Positions 24,036-36,895 of a stretch of 64,000 bases of DNA are shown piece by piece. Position numbers and translations under genes: made by a program. Within the stretch, counting starts at the first letter, position 1. The number at the start of each line of letters is the position of its first letter. Under the pieces are notes generated by a model. The model was not told where the DNA came from, did not search any database, and saw only the letters and a list, made by a program, of their open reading frames with translations. Location: the NCBI GenBank assembly GCA_030268105.1, contig BSDZ01000003.1, forward strand, positions 5,317,001 through 5,381,000, written 5' to 3'. This DNA comes from Volvox africanus. Lineage: Eukaryota; Chlorophyta; Chlorophyceae; Chlamydomonadales; Volvocaceae.

Positions 24036-26649
24036 GACGCCACGCTGACCAAGGGTATAAGATCTACATGGTAAGCTCGCTGAGAAGCAACGCAATCGGT
24101 CTATCGCTTATTTTCATCTAGACGACTGCGCCCAGCACGCAAGTCGGTCTATGCCCGCTGAATGATTGAACTACTTCATCAACTGATCATCATGGTTATG
24201 AACGTCTTTGCGAGCGTCTTTTACTGTAATATGATCCTCTGACCAAGCGCAACCCAACAACGGAAGCTACTCACCGCGACTTTTCATGTCAAGTGAGAAC
24301 GAACTAAGTAACGTTTGCTTGAGGCTTTCATCTGTAATCCAGAGACGCTGACTAACGGCAGTGTCAACTCGATGCTTGGTCCGTCGGTTTAACCGCCACA
24401 CGTTACTGTACCGGTCTACCTGGCTGAACCAATCCTTTCCTGGTACCAGTGCTTTATGGATTTCAAAAGATCTATAGACAAGTGAGACCTAAGCGAGATG
24501 ACAGGCTGGCGTAGGAATTGCGTTCAGGATGTTATGATCTACTGAATGGCTGGTTTGAAGCACATAGCAGACCCCTATCCGTAGGTGCATGGCAATATGT
24601 GCCGCTTTTAGATATGGCGCTATCCGTAGTGGACGAGGATATGGGAGCACCAAGCAACAAGCACTGTAAGAGTTGAATTTTGTCAAAGCGATATGCGACC
24701 CAAACGCGCTTAAGGATATCTGTCTGTCTGTCTATATATGTTGCTGTCCCTATATGTTACTGTCTGTGTGTTGCTGTGTGTGTATGGCTGTTGGCCAAGA
24801 ATTGTCCGCACGGTTAGGCGGTGGATGCTGATGAACGTAGGTGTCCCGCGTCGTCCCGCTGCCACAAGTGTGCGTATCGATGCGATCATTCCGGTTATAG
24901 AGGCACAATGCGTAATAGCACACGTACTAGGCTGTACTCGTATATGTACGAAGCAAAAGTAGAAGTTCTCAGTACGTTTAGAAGACGAATGGTACGTTTC
25001 GCCGAACTTTCCATTTCTGTTCGTTCAGTTTTTATTAGTTTTGCAACGCCTTTGTATCGTTTTCTTTTTCTTTTTTCTTTGCCTCCAGCTCTGCGGACCT
25101 TTTACTTCGTATGGGCAACGAACAACAACCTCAAGTAACGATTGTACGTTGTAACTAGGAACGAATTAACACAAATTGATTTGTACGCTTCCTATGAAAG
25201 TAGTTATTGAGGTCATCTCTGTCGTACCGTAAATGCCTTGTCTGTCGCTCTGTGGTGAAGTCGAAGAATGGTGTAATTGGCATGTCCGGCGTACCACAGC
25301 ATACGACAGGAATGGCGCCATGAATATTACGTCACGTTAAGCGTTCCCTGAGAGACGCCAAGTTAACAGCCCCATGAAACTTACTTGCAACATCGACATC
25401 GACATTCTTACGGTCGTTTGAGCCCCTTGGCTCGTTTGGGCCTTACGAGCTCAAGAAGCTTACTTGTAACAATCACATCACAGCAACACCAACACCAACA
25501 GCAACGGCAATACTATCTCCAAAAAACAGGACAAACACATCATGTGGGCACCGGCCTTCCCAGTTTCCCAGTTTGGGTTATGTATGGTTCCTTTGTAAGA
25601 CAGCTCATGACAGCCAGGTTTGTGATCCATGGTAGCTATACCCCATGTGTCCTGGATCCGGGATCCAGGATCCGGGATCCGGGACCCCAAACCGGCCCTT
25701 AATCAACCTGATAAGTCGGGGCCATTTGGGCCATTCTGAGACCTCTCCAGAGTCGGGACAAAGGATGTATGTCAGCCCCAAACCTAGGCACGGATCCGCC
25801 AATAATCTATCTATCCGAAACGCTAGCCTTCAGCCTCACGACTTCCTCCACAATTACCCAAAACAACAACAACAACAACAACAACACTTATAATTAAATG
25901 ATGTAATTGTTTAGTCCTAATCATGTGACTGTTTGCAGTTTTCGCGCGCATGACAGTTGTCATGTTTCACGTGCTGTGCTGTGCAGGTTCCGCGCTGTGC
26001 TGTGACAGCTGTCATGGCACATTTCGTCATCAGTCCCTAGGTGGCAAACGGCACGCACTCCTTCCCCCCCCCACAGCAAGACTCCGTCCTACCTGCATTT
26101 CCCCTGGGCGATCCCCGACACAATTCCTGCCCCGCGCGGAATCTGCTCCATCTGCGTCGGACGCGTCAGACGATTCCAACGGTGACAGTTGTCTCCAACC
26201 TCCAATCTCTAACCGCCTGTCCCAAAACCTCCAATCAGTGCCCGCTCCCGTCCCCTTCCCCCTCCCAGCGGCTGGGCGAGAAAGAGAGAGAAAGTGTGCG
26301 TGTGCGTGCGTGGTTGTGAATCGCCCCTATTCAGAAGCAGTACCAGAGCAGTACCTGCACAAAACTACCAACGGTACTACCAACGGCAAATAGGTGGGGT
26401 TCCGCTAACTGCCGCGTTCTCTGTAAGGTCAGGCCGGCATCCAATCTTGTCATTTCAGTCTGCAACTTTTTCCTTGGCTTTTCCTGGCTGTGCCAATTTG
26501 TGTTGGGCCTTAATTCCCATGGCATCATCACCCCCTGCAATAGGGCTCCTAGCTCTTGGCGTGTGACAGCTCCCATGCCACATACACCGTACGACAGTGC
26601 CTGGCGCGAGCCAATCCCCATTCTCAAAGGATGACTGCTCGCTTGGCTG
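24036..26649. other. Intergenic region upstream of CPSF2
   Basis: Contains the CPSF2 promoter and 5' UTR near 24.0 kb and the 3' end of the next minus-strand gene near 26.6 kb. It holds a GGATCC-type tandem repeat (25656-25684), a CAA run (25860-25886), and near-palindromic sequence around 25948-26020 (CATGACAGTTGTCATG, TGACAGCTGTCA) with a related half-copy at 26566. No coding frame is convincing. Confidence 0.55.
25656..25684 (+). repeat. GGATCC-based tandem repeat
   Basis: Four near-perfect 7-base units (ATCCGGG/ATCCAGG) in a row. It is short and no associated element is visible. Confidence 0.8.
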
Positions 26650-29600
26650 TCAGGCGTAATAATACGGCAGATGCCCTCGAGGGCTCGGTAGCTGCGTTTT
26701 CGTAGGCCCAGCGACATCTGCCGCCGCCGCCAGCCCACTCACCGCCGAGCGTGGCGTCAACGCCAACATCGCCCCGCCGGCCGCCCCACGCGGACTCAAC
26801 GGGTGCACTCCGCCATTGACCGACTCCCGTGCTAATCGCTGGTCTGCACTGAGCAACGTTACGGCATTCACTGAAACGCTACTGCCGACGCCACGGCCGC
26901 GCACTGAATCGGATTGGCTTCTGGCGCCGCCACCGCCGCCGCCACCGCCGCCGCCGCCGCCGCCGCCGGTGGTATTTCCTGGAGGGGAATCTCTCCGCAA
27001 GCCGCCAACAGCACTGGGAGCTGCCATCCAGCTAGGCGAGGCTGTGGCGGCGGTGGTGCCGCGGCTGCCGCCAAGGGGCTTGGAAGTCTGGGTCCATGTG
27101 AGCGCTGGCGGCTGCTTCAGTGCGCCTGCTTGGGCTGCCCCTGGGAACCAGCGGCCGCCGCCACCAGCCGCCACCGCACTAGCCACGTTCGCTGCTGCAG
27201 ACTTAATCCCCATTGCCATAGACACTAGCCGCTGCAACTCTGCCGGCACCGCTTGTGCCAGTGGAGGCTTGCTGGTACCGCCTCCCCCGCCGCCCGCTCT
27301 GACACCCGAGCCAGACAGCGAACGTGCTTTGGTCATGCGAGCCGTCGGCGGCGAAGGAGGCGGTGCTCCTGCCGTCTGCGGCGAAGGAGGCGGCGCTGAT
27401 GTCGTCGGCGCCAACGTCACCGATGCCGGCGACGCTGCAGGAGTATAAGCCGATACGGGGCGTGCATTCCCCATCCGCAGAGGCTCCGGAACCACGGCAG
27501 CGCTTCTCGGCCGGTACGAATGTCTCCAGCTGTGGCTTTGAACAACGCTGGTGCTGGCACTGACATTGTTGTTGGTGGCGAGTTTGCTTCCATTGGCATT
27601 GGCGTTGGCGGTGGTTGTAGTGGCGCTGGGAGCCCCACGAGCTGCCCGAATCCTCAACACCTCAGCACTCAGCTCTCGCGAACTCTTGGCTTGTGGGGCG
27701 GTAATATCTCCATCGCTGCTGGTTTCACTGCCGCATAGAGGGCTCCCAAAGGCCTCGCTGCAGGGATCGCCACGGCCGCCGGTCGCACGCCCCGCCCTGG
27801 TGGCGCAACCGTTGCCTAAGGCTTCGTTGCCATCTGAAAGTACAGACTGAAGGGGGGGACCGCCGCCTCCGCCGCCGCCGCCGCCGCCGCCGCCAACGAT
27901 GCTGCTAATGCTGCTCCTGCTGTGGCGTGTGCTTAGGCTAACGTGCGCTGATGCAGGGATGAGACCAGCTGCGCTGCGGTCGCTGCGAATGGTGCTGAAA
28001 GCCCGTGACGCCGACAACGTACCCGTCAGCTTGGCAGCGACACTTATGACACCGCCGCCGCCGCCGCCGCTGCCGCTACTCGAGAGCGCCCCGCCGGGGC
28101 TTGGCGGCCTGAGCGTCCCTGACGAGGACTTCCGTTCTAGGGACTCACCTGAGAGGTCCCGTACTTCGCTGGGCTCCGAAACCTCCGCAATCCCTGGCAG
28201 CGTTGAGGTTAAGCTGCCGCACGAGGCCGACGTTGCAGTGCTCGTACTTTTGGAACTTTCGCCGATCGCCGCTGCTGACGGAATGTCGTCGTCGGCGGCT
28301 CCGATGGCACTTCTATCGACGGTCACTTTATGGCTGCCGGCGGTAATAGCACAATCAACAGTCTCTCCACGGCTACTGCCAAGAACAACAACGGCGGCGG
28401 AAACGGCGTCGCTGCTAGCCCGCTGCTTACCGTTGGCGTTGCCGCCGCCGCCTGCACCGCCTCCACCTCCACCACCGCCGCTTCCAACGCCCCCGCCACC
28501 ACCGCCGCCACCGCCGCCACCGCCGCCCCCAACGCCACCGCCACCACCGCCGCCCCCAACGCCACCGCCGCCCCCACCGCCGCCGCCACCGCCGCCGTTT
28601 GCCTTACTATGACCGCTGATAGTCAAGTCCACGGTCTCTGTGAGCTTGGAAAGTCCTCGACGACCAGACCATCGCTCGACGACCGGACGCAGGGTCATAG
28701 CGGAAGCGGCGGTCGCTGCCGCCCGCGCCCACAAATCCTCTACCTGCGACTCCTGGGCCCTTGCCACGGGCAGGAGTCCACGAGTGCTCGTGACCCGTCG
28801 GCCCATCGACGGAAAGGAGTTGAACGACCCGTTCCGCAAGTTCGACGCTCCCTGGAGCGGTTGCAGGGCTCTCCCGTTGACAGCGGCTTTGGGCTGAAGC
28901 CCCGGCTTCACGTGAACAGCACGCGGCGGCTGCGGAATCCCGCTCCGGCCCCCCAGCACCGGTTCGTTTGGAGTGTAGGCTTTGCTGCTACTGCCGCCCG
29001 ATGCCATGTCGTGCTGTAGCAGCTGGTCGGTACCGATGATGACGCCAGGAGCATCTGGATCGCCCTGCTTGGCGGCTATTTGAGCGGCGGTCGGTGCATC
29101 GGCGGAATCCGTGTGCAGGTGTATGGCGGCATCGGGACTGAAGTCCTCCCTGGAGTTACTGGCACAACTGGGCGAAGGGGCAGTGGCGGAGAGGCGGGGC
29201 TGCACTTGCTGTGAGGCACTGTCCGGGGAGAGCAGCTGATCGCGAGATGAGGATTGGTGGGGACCCGGAAGGGAGGTTCCCCGGGAGCCGCGGCTGCTGC
29301 CGGTGCTGGTGCGGGTTGACGGGGAGCGGCGCCGGAAGCTGTTCAGGCGCCCACGAACCTGCGTCAGTCAGTCAGTCAGTCAGGTGGAAGGCATGTGGAG
29401 GGAACCGAAAATTAAAATATACTTCTTTACGGATTTTCCAGCGTGCCGTACACTCGCTCAGCCGCCCCCCCCCTGCAGCCGGACATATCCTGCTTAGGAG
29501 TCAAGTGGTCTTGGGGTTCCTGAGCTTACCCCGGCGCGTGCTGAGGTGTAACCTGATCCGCGAAGTTTCGCAATTATATCCGCCGTACAGTCCCCTGTAA

Positions 29601-31268
29601 CCCCCCCAATAAACGCATACATACATTAGAAACTGAGCAGGTGATGTCCGCCATCATCCCGCGAATAGCCTCCATCCACGATCCAAAGTCGTTGTACAGC
29701 TCCGAACCCTCAACGGTCCACCAATAGGAAGGAAGGTTACCAAACGGTCCTGCAGAGGGCCAGTCCACCGTCGCTGTCGTCTCCGCCACCGCCGTAAAGT
29801 CCGCACTCTCCATTTCACCGTTGCAGCTGAGGCCGTTCGGCCCTACCGCCGCCGCCGCCGGCGGTGGCGGCGGCGGCGGCTCATCAGCTGACTTGCTTTT
29901 GAGGACGGCGATGCCGCTGCTATTAAGTCGCGCAGCTCGGATCGATGCGCCACTCACCTTGGACTGTTTCTCGGCGGTGTTCCTTGGCGGCGGCGACGGC
30001 ATCGGCTGTGGTGCACCGCCGCCGCCGCCGGCTGCAGTTGCAGCATCGGAGGAGGAGGCGTCACCTACGATAGTACGGCGGGAGCTTTCCGTACCGTTGG
30101 TTGAGGCCAGCCTTTCCGATGCGACGGCGATAAGGCCCACAGATGTAAACTTACCCCGCGCCTCCCCCTTGTTCCCCTCCTCCCCGCGTCCGCCGGCGCC
30201 GCCAGCGGCTGCAACCCGGCGGGAGCTATCTGTACGGCAGGTATCATCGGCGCTGCCCTCTCGCCTGCTAAATCCACCCGTTGTACCTCTCCCATTGCTG
30301 CTGCTGCCACCGCAGCCACCACTGCCGTCAGCACTACTGGCAGCAGTGACGGCGCCGGCTGCACCACGTCCGCCATCGACGCGAAGGCTGCTACTAGCCC
30401 CCCCTCCCTGCTTAGCGGAGGTGCTTCTCCTTGTCATGGCACCATTGATGACCCTTTGCGCCGCTCTTCGGAGTCTGTCCAAGGGACTTGCGGACTGGTC
30501 AGTCCCACCTCCGTCGCCTTTGGCACCGCCGTCACGGGATCCTGCGGCACTGGAAGCAAGGTTGTTAAGGCGCTTGCGAAGCGATGGTGGCGGCGGCGCC
30601 GTCAGTGGCGGCCCAGGACCCCTGCCTCTGCCGCTGTTGGCACTAGCACTACCATCGTTGGCATTGCCGTCGCCTCCGCCATCTTTTCCAGGGTCGGTGG
30701 GGAAATTCCAAAGGCCATCCGCGGCGGAGCTTAATGGCTGTGAGCCCCAGTCTCCGTCCCAGGGTGAAAGGTCTCCCAGATGCGAGTCCTCCTCCGCCTC
30801 TAACCCAGTGTACGTCCGCCGCCGCTCTGATCCGCGGCCATCCCCTAGCGAGGCACTTCGCCGGAGAGCTAGCTGCGGTCCTGGCTGCCGGGGACTCGGC
30901 CTGAGGGACATGGACCTCCGAGGCGGCAACCGAGAGTCCGTCGCTGCTGCGCCTTCCGTTCGCGGCGCTGCGCTGGCGGGACGCTGAACGCCGGCGGCGC
31001 TGACGGGCCGATGGAGGCTGCCGACGAGTGCGCTGAATGGCCGTTGCGCCAAACTCCGGACATGGCTCGGCGACCGGTCGTTGCGGCTGTTAAGGTTATG
31101 GTTATTGCAGTTGGCTTCGTTGAAGACGGCTACTTGGAGCGCTCGCAGGCTCTTGAAGGCGGCAGTGAAGCCGCTTTCCCGGCTTAGCCGAACCCAGACG
31201 CTTTCTTGGTCGCTTCGTCGCTTGATCCGGGAGCTCTTTCGGCGCTCAGGATGCACCTGGACGGATTC
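26650..31268 (-). CDS. Large low-complexity protein of unknown function (5' end missing)
   Basis: Two long open exons join in phase: 31268-29625, with donor GTATGT, and 29358-26650, ending at a TGA; together about 1450 residues. The 5' exon was entered by splicing (acceptor CAACTACAG before 31268), so at least one upstream coding exon is missing from the model. I recognise no domain. The protein is Ser/Ala/Gly/Pro-rich with glycine runs (for example 28440-28600) and many basophilic kinase-like sites (RRSASL, RRSMSL, KARSLS). A short motif RPxSA occurs four times: RPFSA, RPVSA and RPASA close together near the N-terminal part, and RPVSA again in the second exon. C-ending codons and the intact 548- and 902-codon frames support coding. 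Long frames on the opposite strand are mirror images of its biased composition. Confidence 0.7.
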
Positions 31269-31688
31269 CTGTAGTTGGACGGGTGTGCCGGAAAGAGTGA
31301 GAGCTGACAGTCAGGTTTGGGTCAGGGCTTGGAAGTTTGGGCCGGTACGGGTTAGGAGACGGTCTCGCCGTACAGGTAGCATGTGTGGGAGTCCGCGTTG
31401 TCCGCGGGATTCTCCAGTTTGTAAAGAGGCGGCAGTGGAGGTGGGTTTGAGAGACGGTTTGGTAGGGATGGTGAAACCCTTATACGGATGAATGCGGGCA
31501 TCGTGGTGTCGTGATTGGCGCCGCGGTTTGGAGCCAACCGTTGGCCAACAGAATTGTCTGGTTAATGCGTAAAATGTTTGACACAAGTTACATAGACAAA
31601 AGTACGTGAGCAACGTAGGAGCAGTCAATATCCGCGCGACTTGAAGGAAGGGTTTGGCAGCGACCCTTGAAGCAGAGCCGCAGTAAAG

Positions 31689-31721
31689 AATTAGGTTAGG
31701 TCTTCCGGACCTAACCTAATT
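31689..31721. repeat. Perfect short hairpin
   Basis: Arms AATTAGGTTAGGTC and GACCTAACCTAATT (14 bases each) pair perfectly around a 5-base TTCCG loop, and a run of T follows. A third, partial copy (GGACCTAAC) lies at 31731. It could be a transcript-end structure or the core of a small foldback element. Confidence 0.8.
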
Positions 31722-33524
31722 TTTGCATCGGACCTAACTTACGCAGCTCATGGTGAGTTATCGCAAACTTACATTTTCAGATTTCGATTGGGAAGCTACT
31801 GGTGCAGATTGCAGCTTGGCGGGCTCAAAAGCCACGTTATGAGGTTCAACCAGCCGTGCATTTATCATAGCGACACAAGTCGCCTCCCCAGGCGCTCTCG
31901 AAAGCGGTGCAGGATCAGGCGAACATCCCAAAGTTGGAGTACTGAAACCGGAAGCTCTAAAGGTAAAAACTGTGGATGTGGTCTCGCTCCTCGGTTCCCG
32001 GTTACCTTGTCCACCGCCACCGGAGCTTACACCTGACGCGTTTTTACCAAACCTAATCTTCCGGTCCTCTTCGTTTCATATGAAAATGTCGTTCATGCCG
32101 AGGTCAGATGAAAAATGTCGCGACATGCTCATCGTTACGTTCTGAGTTATGCGACGCTTCGTCTCTTGCAGTCTCCCGTGGGCTTGAACTATGAGGAAAG
32201 ATGGTGATAACCTTTCAAACTAAACTCCAATAAACCAAAAGAAAACCTTTTGCAGCACGAAGATCAACTGGCGAGGGTGTGTCTGTCCAAGTCCAACGAC
32301 CAACGGTCGGAGTTATAACATTGACTCGTCTTAGCTCGCATTGAAGACGTAAATAACATCCACATTACATCTATTTCATTTATTTATACTCTAAGAATTC
32401 CTTTATTCATTGTTAATGCCATTTCCTCGGTTTGTTGCCTGCATAGCGCGCTTCGCAGTTTCTCAAGCTTTCGCCTTATATTTGAGACTAAAACAGACAT
32501 GTTTTTGATCCTTACTTGAACTAGAGCGTTTAACATTCCCGCCGATGTAGTAAAATGAGAGCTAGTTTTTCGTACCCGACATCATAAGGCGTTACGATGC
32601 TTAGCGTACGCAAACCCCACGGCCACGTATGCCTATTCCTAAGATTTTCTGTGGTCGCATCATGCCATATTTATGTTGTGCATTATCATTCCCAGGCAAA
32701 ACATCCTGCGGCTGCGAATCCAAAATCTTAACGAAATTGCGATGTGTACCAGAAACTACAACAAATTCGCCAGCAAACATGGCCAACACGTTCTAATAAT
32801 GCTTCCGTTAGTAAAATTTCTTTGGGAAGGATGCTATCGTGTTCCTTATCATGCACTTTTCGTGCACGGCCAAATGTTACTTTGTCGTGAAACTCCCTTA
32901 TGGTTCCTCACTCAGCTAAGCTTTAATCTCAGCGGCATCTTACAGGAATGAACACTTTTCGCCCCCCCCATGGGTAATAGTAGCGGAAAGCCGTTTCCTC
33001 CAGCGTTTCCTGTATTTCTTGTGTCACGCTTTAGGTGACACAGGCACCGGCGGGAAAGATCAAGCAAAACGACATCAGGCGGTTGCTTTGTGCACGTCAA
33101 CATAGAGGAGGCCAAGGCCGCAGGCCCTTCCCCCCGGTTCGAGCTAAGCCGCCATAAAACTGTAATGAGCCTGTCCATCCGAATGAAAATGGACATAAAG
33201 TGAAGCACTTATGTCACGACACACTGCGTGACCAGTTCCTTGATGGCAAAGGGCACCAACCCGGTTGCGGGCGGAATGGAAATGTGGCCATCCGGAGGCC
33301 TTGCCATTTTATCAAATTAAATTTGGATATGTTATGAATTCCCATTCCCAGGACGGTACCCGCTGAGGGACCTGCGGTGGATCTCTGGATTGCAAATGGC
33401 ACTGTCCAGGTTGAAGATGTCAGCAATCTGCCAGGCTGAAGTCTCTCAGGGGGGGAGCTCTCCGATTTTAGGGGGCGGCATCGCACCTATGACGTGGAAG
33501 GGGCAACCAACGGCCACATGCGGC

Positions 33525-33640
33525 CCCGCCCTCCCTCCCTGACCCTCCTTCCCTGACCCTCCCTCCCTGACCCTCCCTCCCTGACCCTCCCTCCCTCCCT
33601 TCTTCCCTCCCTTCTTCCCTCCCTTCTTCCCTCCCTTCCC
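33525..33640 (+). repeat. Pyrimidine-rich minisatellite
   Basis: About four CCCTCCCTGAC(C) units followed by about four CTTCCCTCC(C)TT units. It is intergenic; the Gly/Arg/Glu frame on the other strand is a repeat artefact. Confidence 0.85.
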
Positions 33641-36600
33641 CCTGCATGGTGAGGAGTGTAACCAGGCTCGGAGTCACCGCTCGGAGATGGCCTGATAGTT
33701 GATATGTGCTTGATAGCTGTGGGGTACTTCTCCTTGACTGCATTCCACCGGTTTACTGAACCTGCCACCTTGTTCAGTGTGCTCCTCAGAGGACCGGGCT
33801 GTCCTGCGGTAGATGCTCCTCGCCCCACACCCCTTCGTTGATGATCACATTGGGTACGGGTCGGGTACGACATCTGATTCGAATAACGGCCATCTGTGTT
33901 GGCAATTGGGTTTGGCAAACTCACCTGATTTCGTAAGAGAACTGCGACCATGTTTTCTGCCAACAATTGTTGCGCGGTGTTCAAATAGAATATCGCTAAA
34001 CGGTACCGGCTCTCTAAGTCGTTTCCTTGGCGGTTTATGGAAGTTGGGTCGTGCATCTTTGTTCGCACTGGCTGTGGGCAAGCCTGGCGGATGAAAAGCC
34101 AAGCGCGCTTCCAATTCATAATTCGGCAGCCATAAGAGCGCACTAGCACATGGGGTTCGCCAAAATAAACCGAGCCCCCATGCTAACAACGATATATTGC
34201 TTACGGTGTCATCTTCAAATGACTAATAATTACGTAATAATGACAAAAAGTATGTAATGATGATATCGGTGTGATCGATGCCATTGGCTTCGAAGACCGT
34301 GAGGTGACGATCCGTTTTGATAAGTGGGGCGCACATCAAATTGCATGACGTAAATGAATTTGGTTACAATGTGACTATATTTCGGGGCTTTTACCTTATG
34401 CCTATTACCTTGTTTGGTGATTGGCATGGCCGGTGCAGGGTAGCCGGGAAACCTTAGTCTACCATCATTACCTCAGATGCCTAAAGCCTATATGACCAGC
34501 ACCGGCCATTCGTACAGGTTCGTACCTTCCCGACTGCATTGATGAAACCTTAAGAAGAGGACTTCTTAGGGGTCCTTCGGCTTTAAGCGAGGTGGTCTGT
34601 ATCTCCCTCTCTGCAACCCGTAATATTATAAGGATGGATAGGATGCGGTTAGGAAAAAGTGAAATCAGTGAAAATGGTTGACTGGTTTAAGCCATCGGTG
34701 AACATTTTTTATAGGTATGATGGCGGATGAGGGGCACGTGGTCTAGGAAGCTGTACGTCAACCTGACCGAAGGGGGGCGCCGATTCATAGTACATGCCAA
34801 TAGCAGCGAAGAAAAGAATCCTTTAAAATTATGGTTTGAGTTATGGTTGTTTTGTTTGTGTATCAGGGTGTTTGCTCCCAATATCCTTGCTCGGCGGGCA
34901 AAATCTGGCCAGATTCCGCGAACAAGACCAAACCATTTCGGCGGTCGACACTCACTCTTGGCTAGCCACTTTTGGCGGAAATGCATCGACCTTTTCGTTC
35001 TTTATTTCAGTTCTGCGATCAATACTGCGATTTAAATGAAATAAATGTTGCGGAAGTTAAATCGTGGGCCGAAGACGTTACGGTCGATAACCCGCAGAAA
35101 TACATATGTGGGCGGTGTATGTATATGGGCGGGGGCCTTGCAGTCTGCTGAAAAACCTGCCCCCAAAACCCCCATAATAATCGCCATATATCGCGAGCCA
35201 GATTACGCAGGATGCCTAGAAGCTGCAGGCTACGTTGCTTTTGCTATTTTCCCCATCGTTTCCTTACAGCGCGCGGGTGCATATCCCTACCTATCCTTAT
35301 CGGGCTTCAGCATGCATGCACTGTTCTCGCAATCTTCCAGTCAACCGTTTCGCTGTTACATGAGATCGGAACTGATGGTTGAAGACCATTAAATGCTCAG
35401 TGGCGCAAGAAGCGCGAAGTATCAAACAACCGCGTATTGCGTCCTCGTCGAAAGGTTCGGCCAATTGATCATAATAGTTCTAGCATACATATGAAATAAA
35501 ATAATTTTGCAGCCGCAATTTTTTTATCATATGTCTGGAATATTCTAACAAGGAAATAAAGAATTCGTCATCCAAACCGCGTTTTTATGCATCCGATGAA
35601 GGCAGTTAACGATTCGGGAGCTATGGCGCACAAAGATCTTACTAATATTGCTAAAATGCTAGAAATTCGTCAAAGGAAACTGCAGATCGCGCAACAGCTC
35701 AGATCCCAGCATTCTTCGATTCATTCGAGTAACCAAAAATGTTGACACCCTATTGATGTACTTCTGTGAGCCTAGCTTACATCTTGAACCCAGGTTAATT
35801 ACGCCTTTGGAGAAACATTGCGTTGCCTAGGATGATTAGACATTACTACACGAAGTTCCAAGAATCATTCGTGCCGCATGCTAGAAGACGAAATACGTTA
35901 TAAAAGATATATATTTTACAGTACATGTCTTATAATAGTATTTTTGATATCCTCGAACTTGTATGTATTAGTGAACATTCCCGCCGTTCCTTCGTATATA
36001 CGTGTTCTAGCCTCTGAACAAGTATAAATAGCTGAAGTACATCTTTGAACTTAAAAACTCACGAGAGTGCAAACTGGCGGGCATCTACATAGTTGAGAAA
36101 CATGGGAGGAGTTTAACTCTTTCACGACCTTCAACGTCGCCCGCCATATTGCCACATTAACGACTTCCCACGGCAAAGGCGTCGAAATTCACCAACTCCT
36201 GACAGACAGCATTTCCGTTGCGAACATTGTCGCAAAAATGGTGAAATCAGTGCTTCTTTCGTATTGATCAAATAAAGATCAAATAGCTTACCCGCGCTAC
36301 GACAGCCTGTGTAACATAACCATTCAATAAGAACGCTGCCATCCAAGCATATGAAGTAAAGAAGCGATGTTTTATAGGTTGTAATCAGAACGGCTAAGGC
36401 ACACGGGCCTCGTTGCTTGACAGCACGTAAGTCCAGTGCACTATTCTTCTGGCATTTGGCCGCCTTTCAGGTTTGGAATTGTATGCTTTTATAAACTTCA
36501 TGATCTACATGGCCCCGAATGAATGTGGCTTGTTTTAAGGAGCTAGGTTCCCGTTCGTCCGCACAAGCAGCGATCCCGTTCTGTACTGAATTTGCTGCCT

Positions 36601-36895
36601 TTTAAGATTGAGCAAGCTTCAAATTGAAAATTCATTCTGATTAGTATGCGCTAGCCTCATGTACTAGTATGCTTAAGCCGGGCGGCGGAGTTAACTAGCT
36701 CACTTGTTTAGTTCCATGCCTGCATATTTTCAGTTCAAGTGATAATCGTAGAAGATCTCTTATTGACACACCAAGTTTCATATCCGATGCAGTTGTGAAG
36801 CGGAAGTGATGCTGCTGACAATCGACTTACGGAGCATCTTGCTTTGTCGCAGGCCCCAGCGATATCATTGCGGTCCATCTGGTGGATGCCACTAA

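Larger units (their letters stand above)
31269..36895. other. Gene-poor, AT-richer region
   Basis: It must contain the missing 5' exon(s) of the minus-strand low-complexity gene and the promoter of the plus-strand glycoprotein gene. Apart from a perfect hairpin at 31689-31721 and a CCCTCC/CTTCCC minisatellite (33525-33640), I find no recognisable gene. A minus-strand frame of 220 codons (34149-33487) partly runs through the minisatellite and has no family resemblance I can name. Base composition drops clearly below that of the flanking genes from about 32 to 36.7 kb. Confidence 0.5.

Noticed and set aside
26331..26738. 135-codon minus-strand frame overlapping the end of the low-complexity gene
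   Set aside because: Joining it would need a 25-base intron, too short; the long frame simply ends at 26650.
29821..30987. 388-codon Pro/Ala-rich + strand frame
   Set aside because: Antisense shadow of the minus-strand low-complexity gene, whose frame is longer and spliced in phase to a second exon. The same holds for + strand frames at 26816-27448 and 27899-28612.
34727..35039. + strand frames of 67-102 codons in the gene desert
   Set aside because: No recognisable motif, no codon bias, AT-rich context; treated as chance frames.
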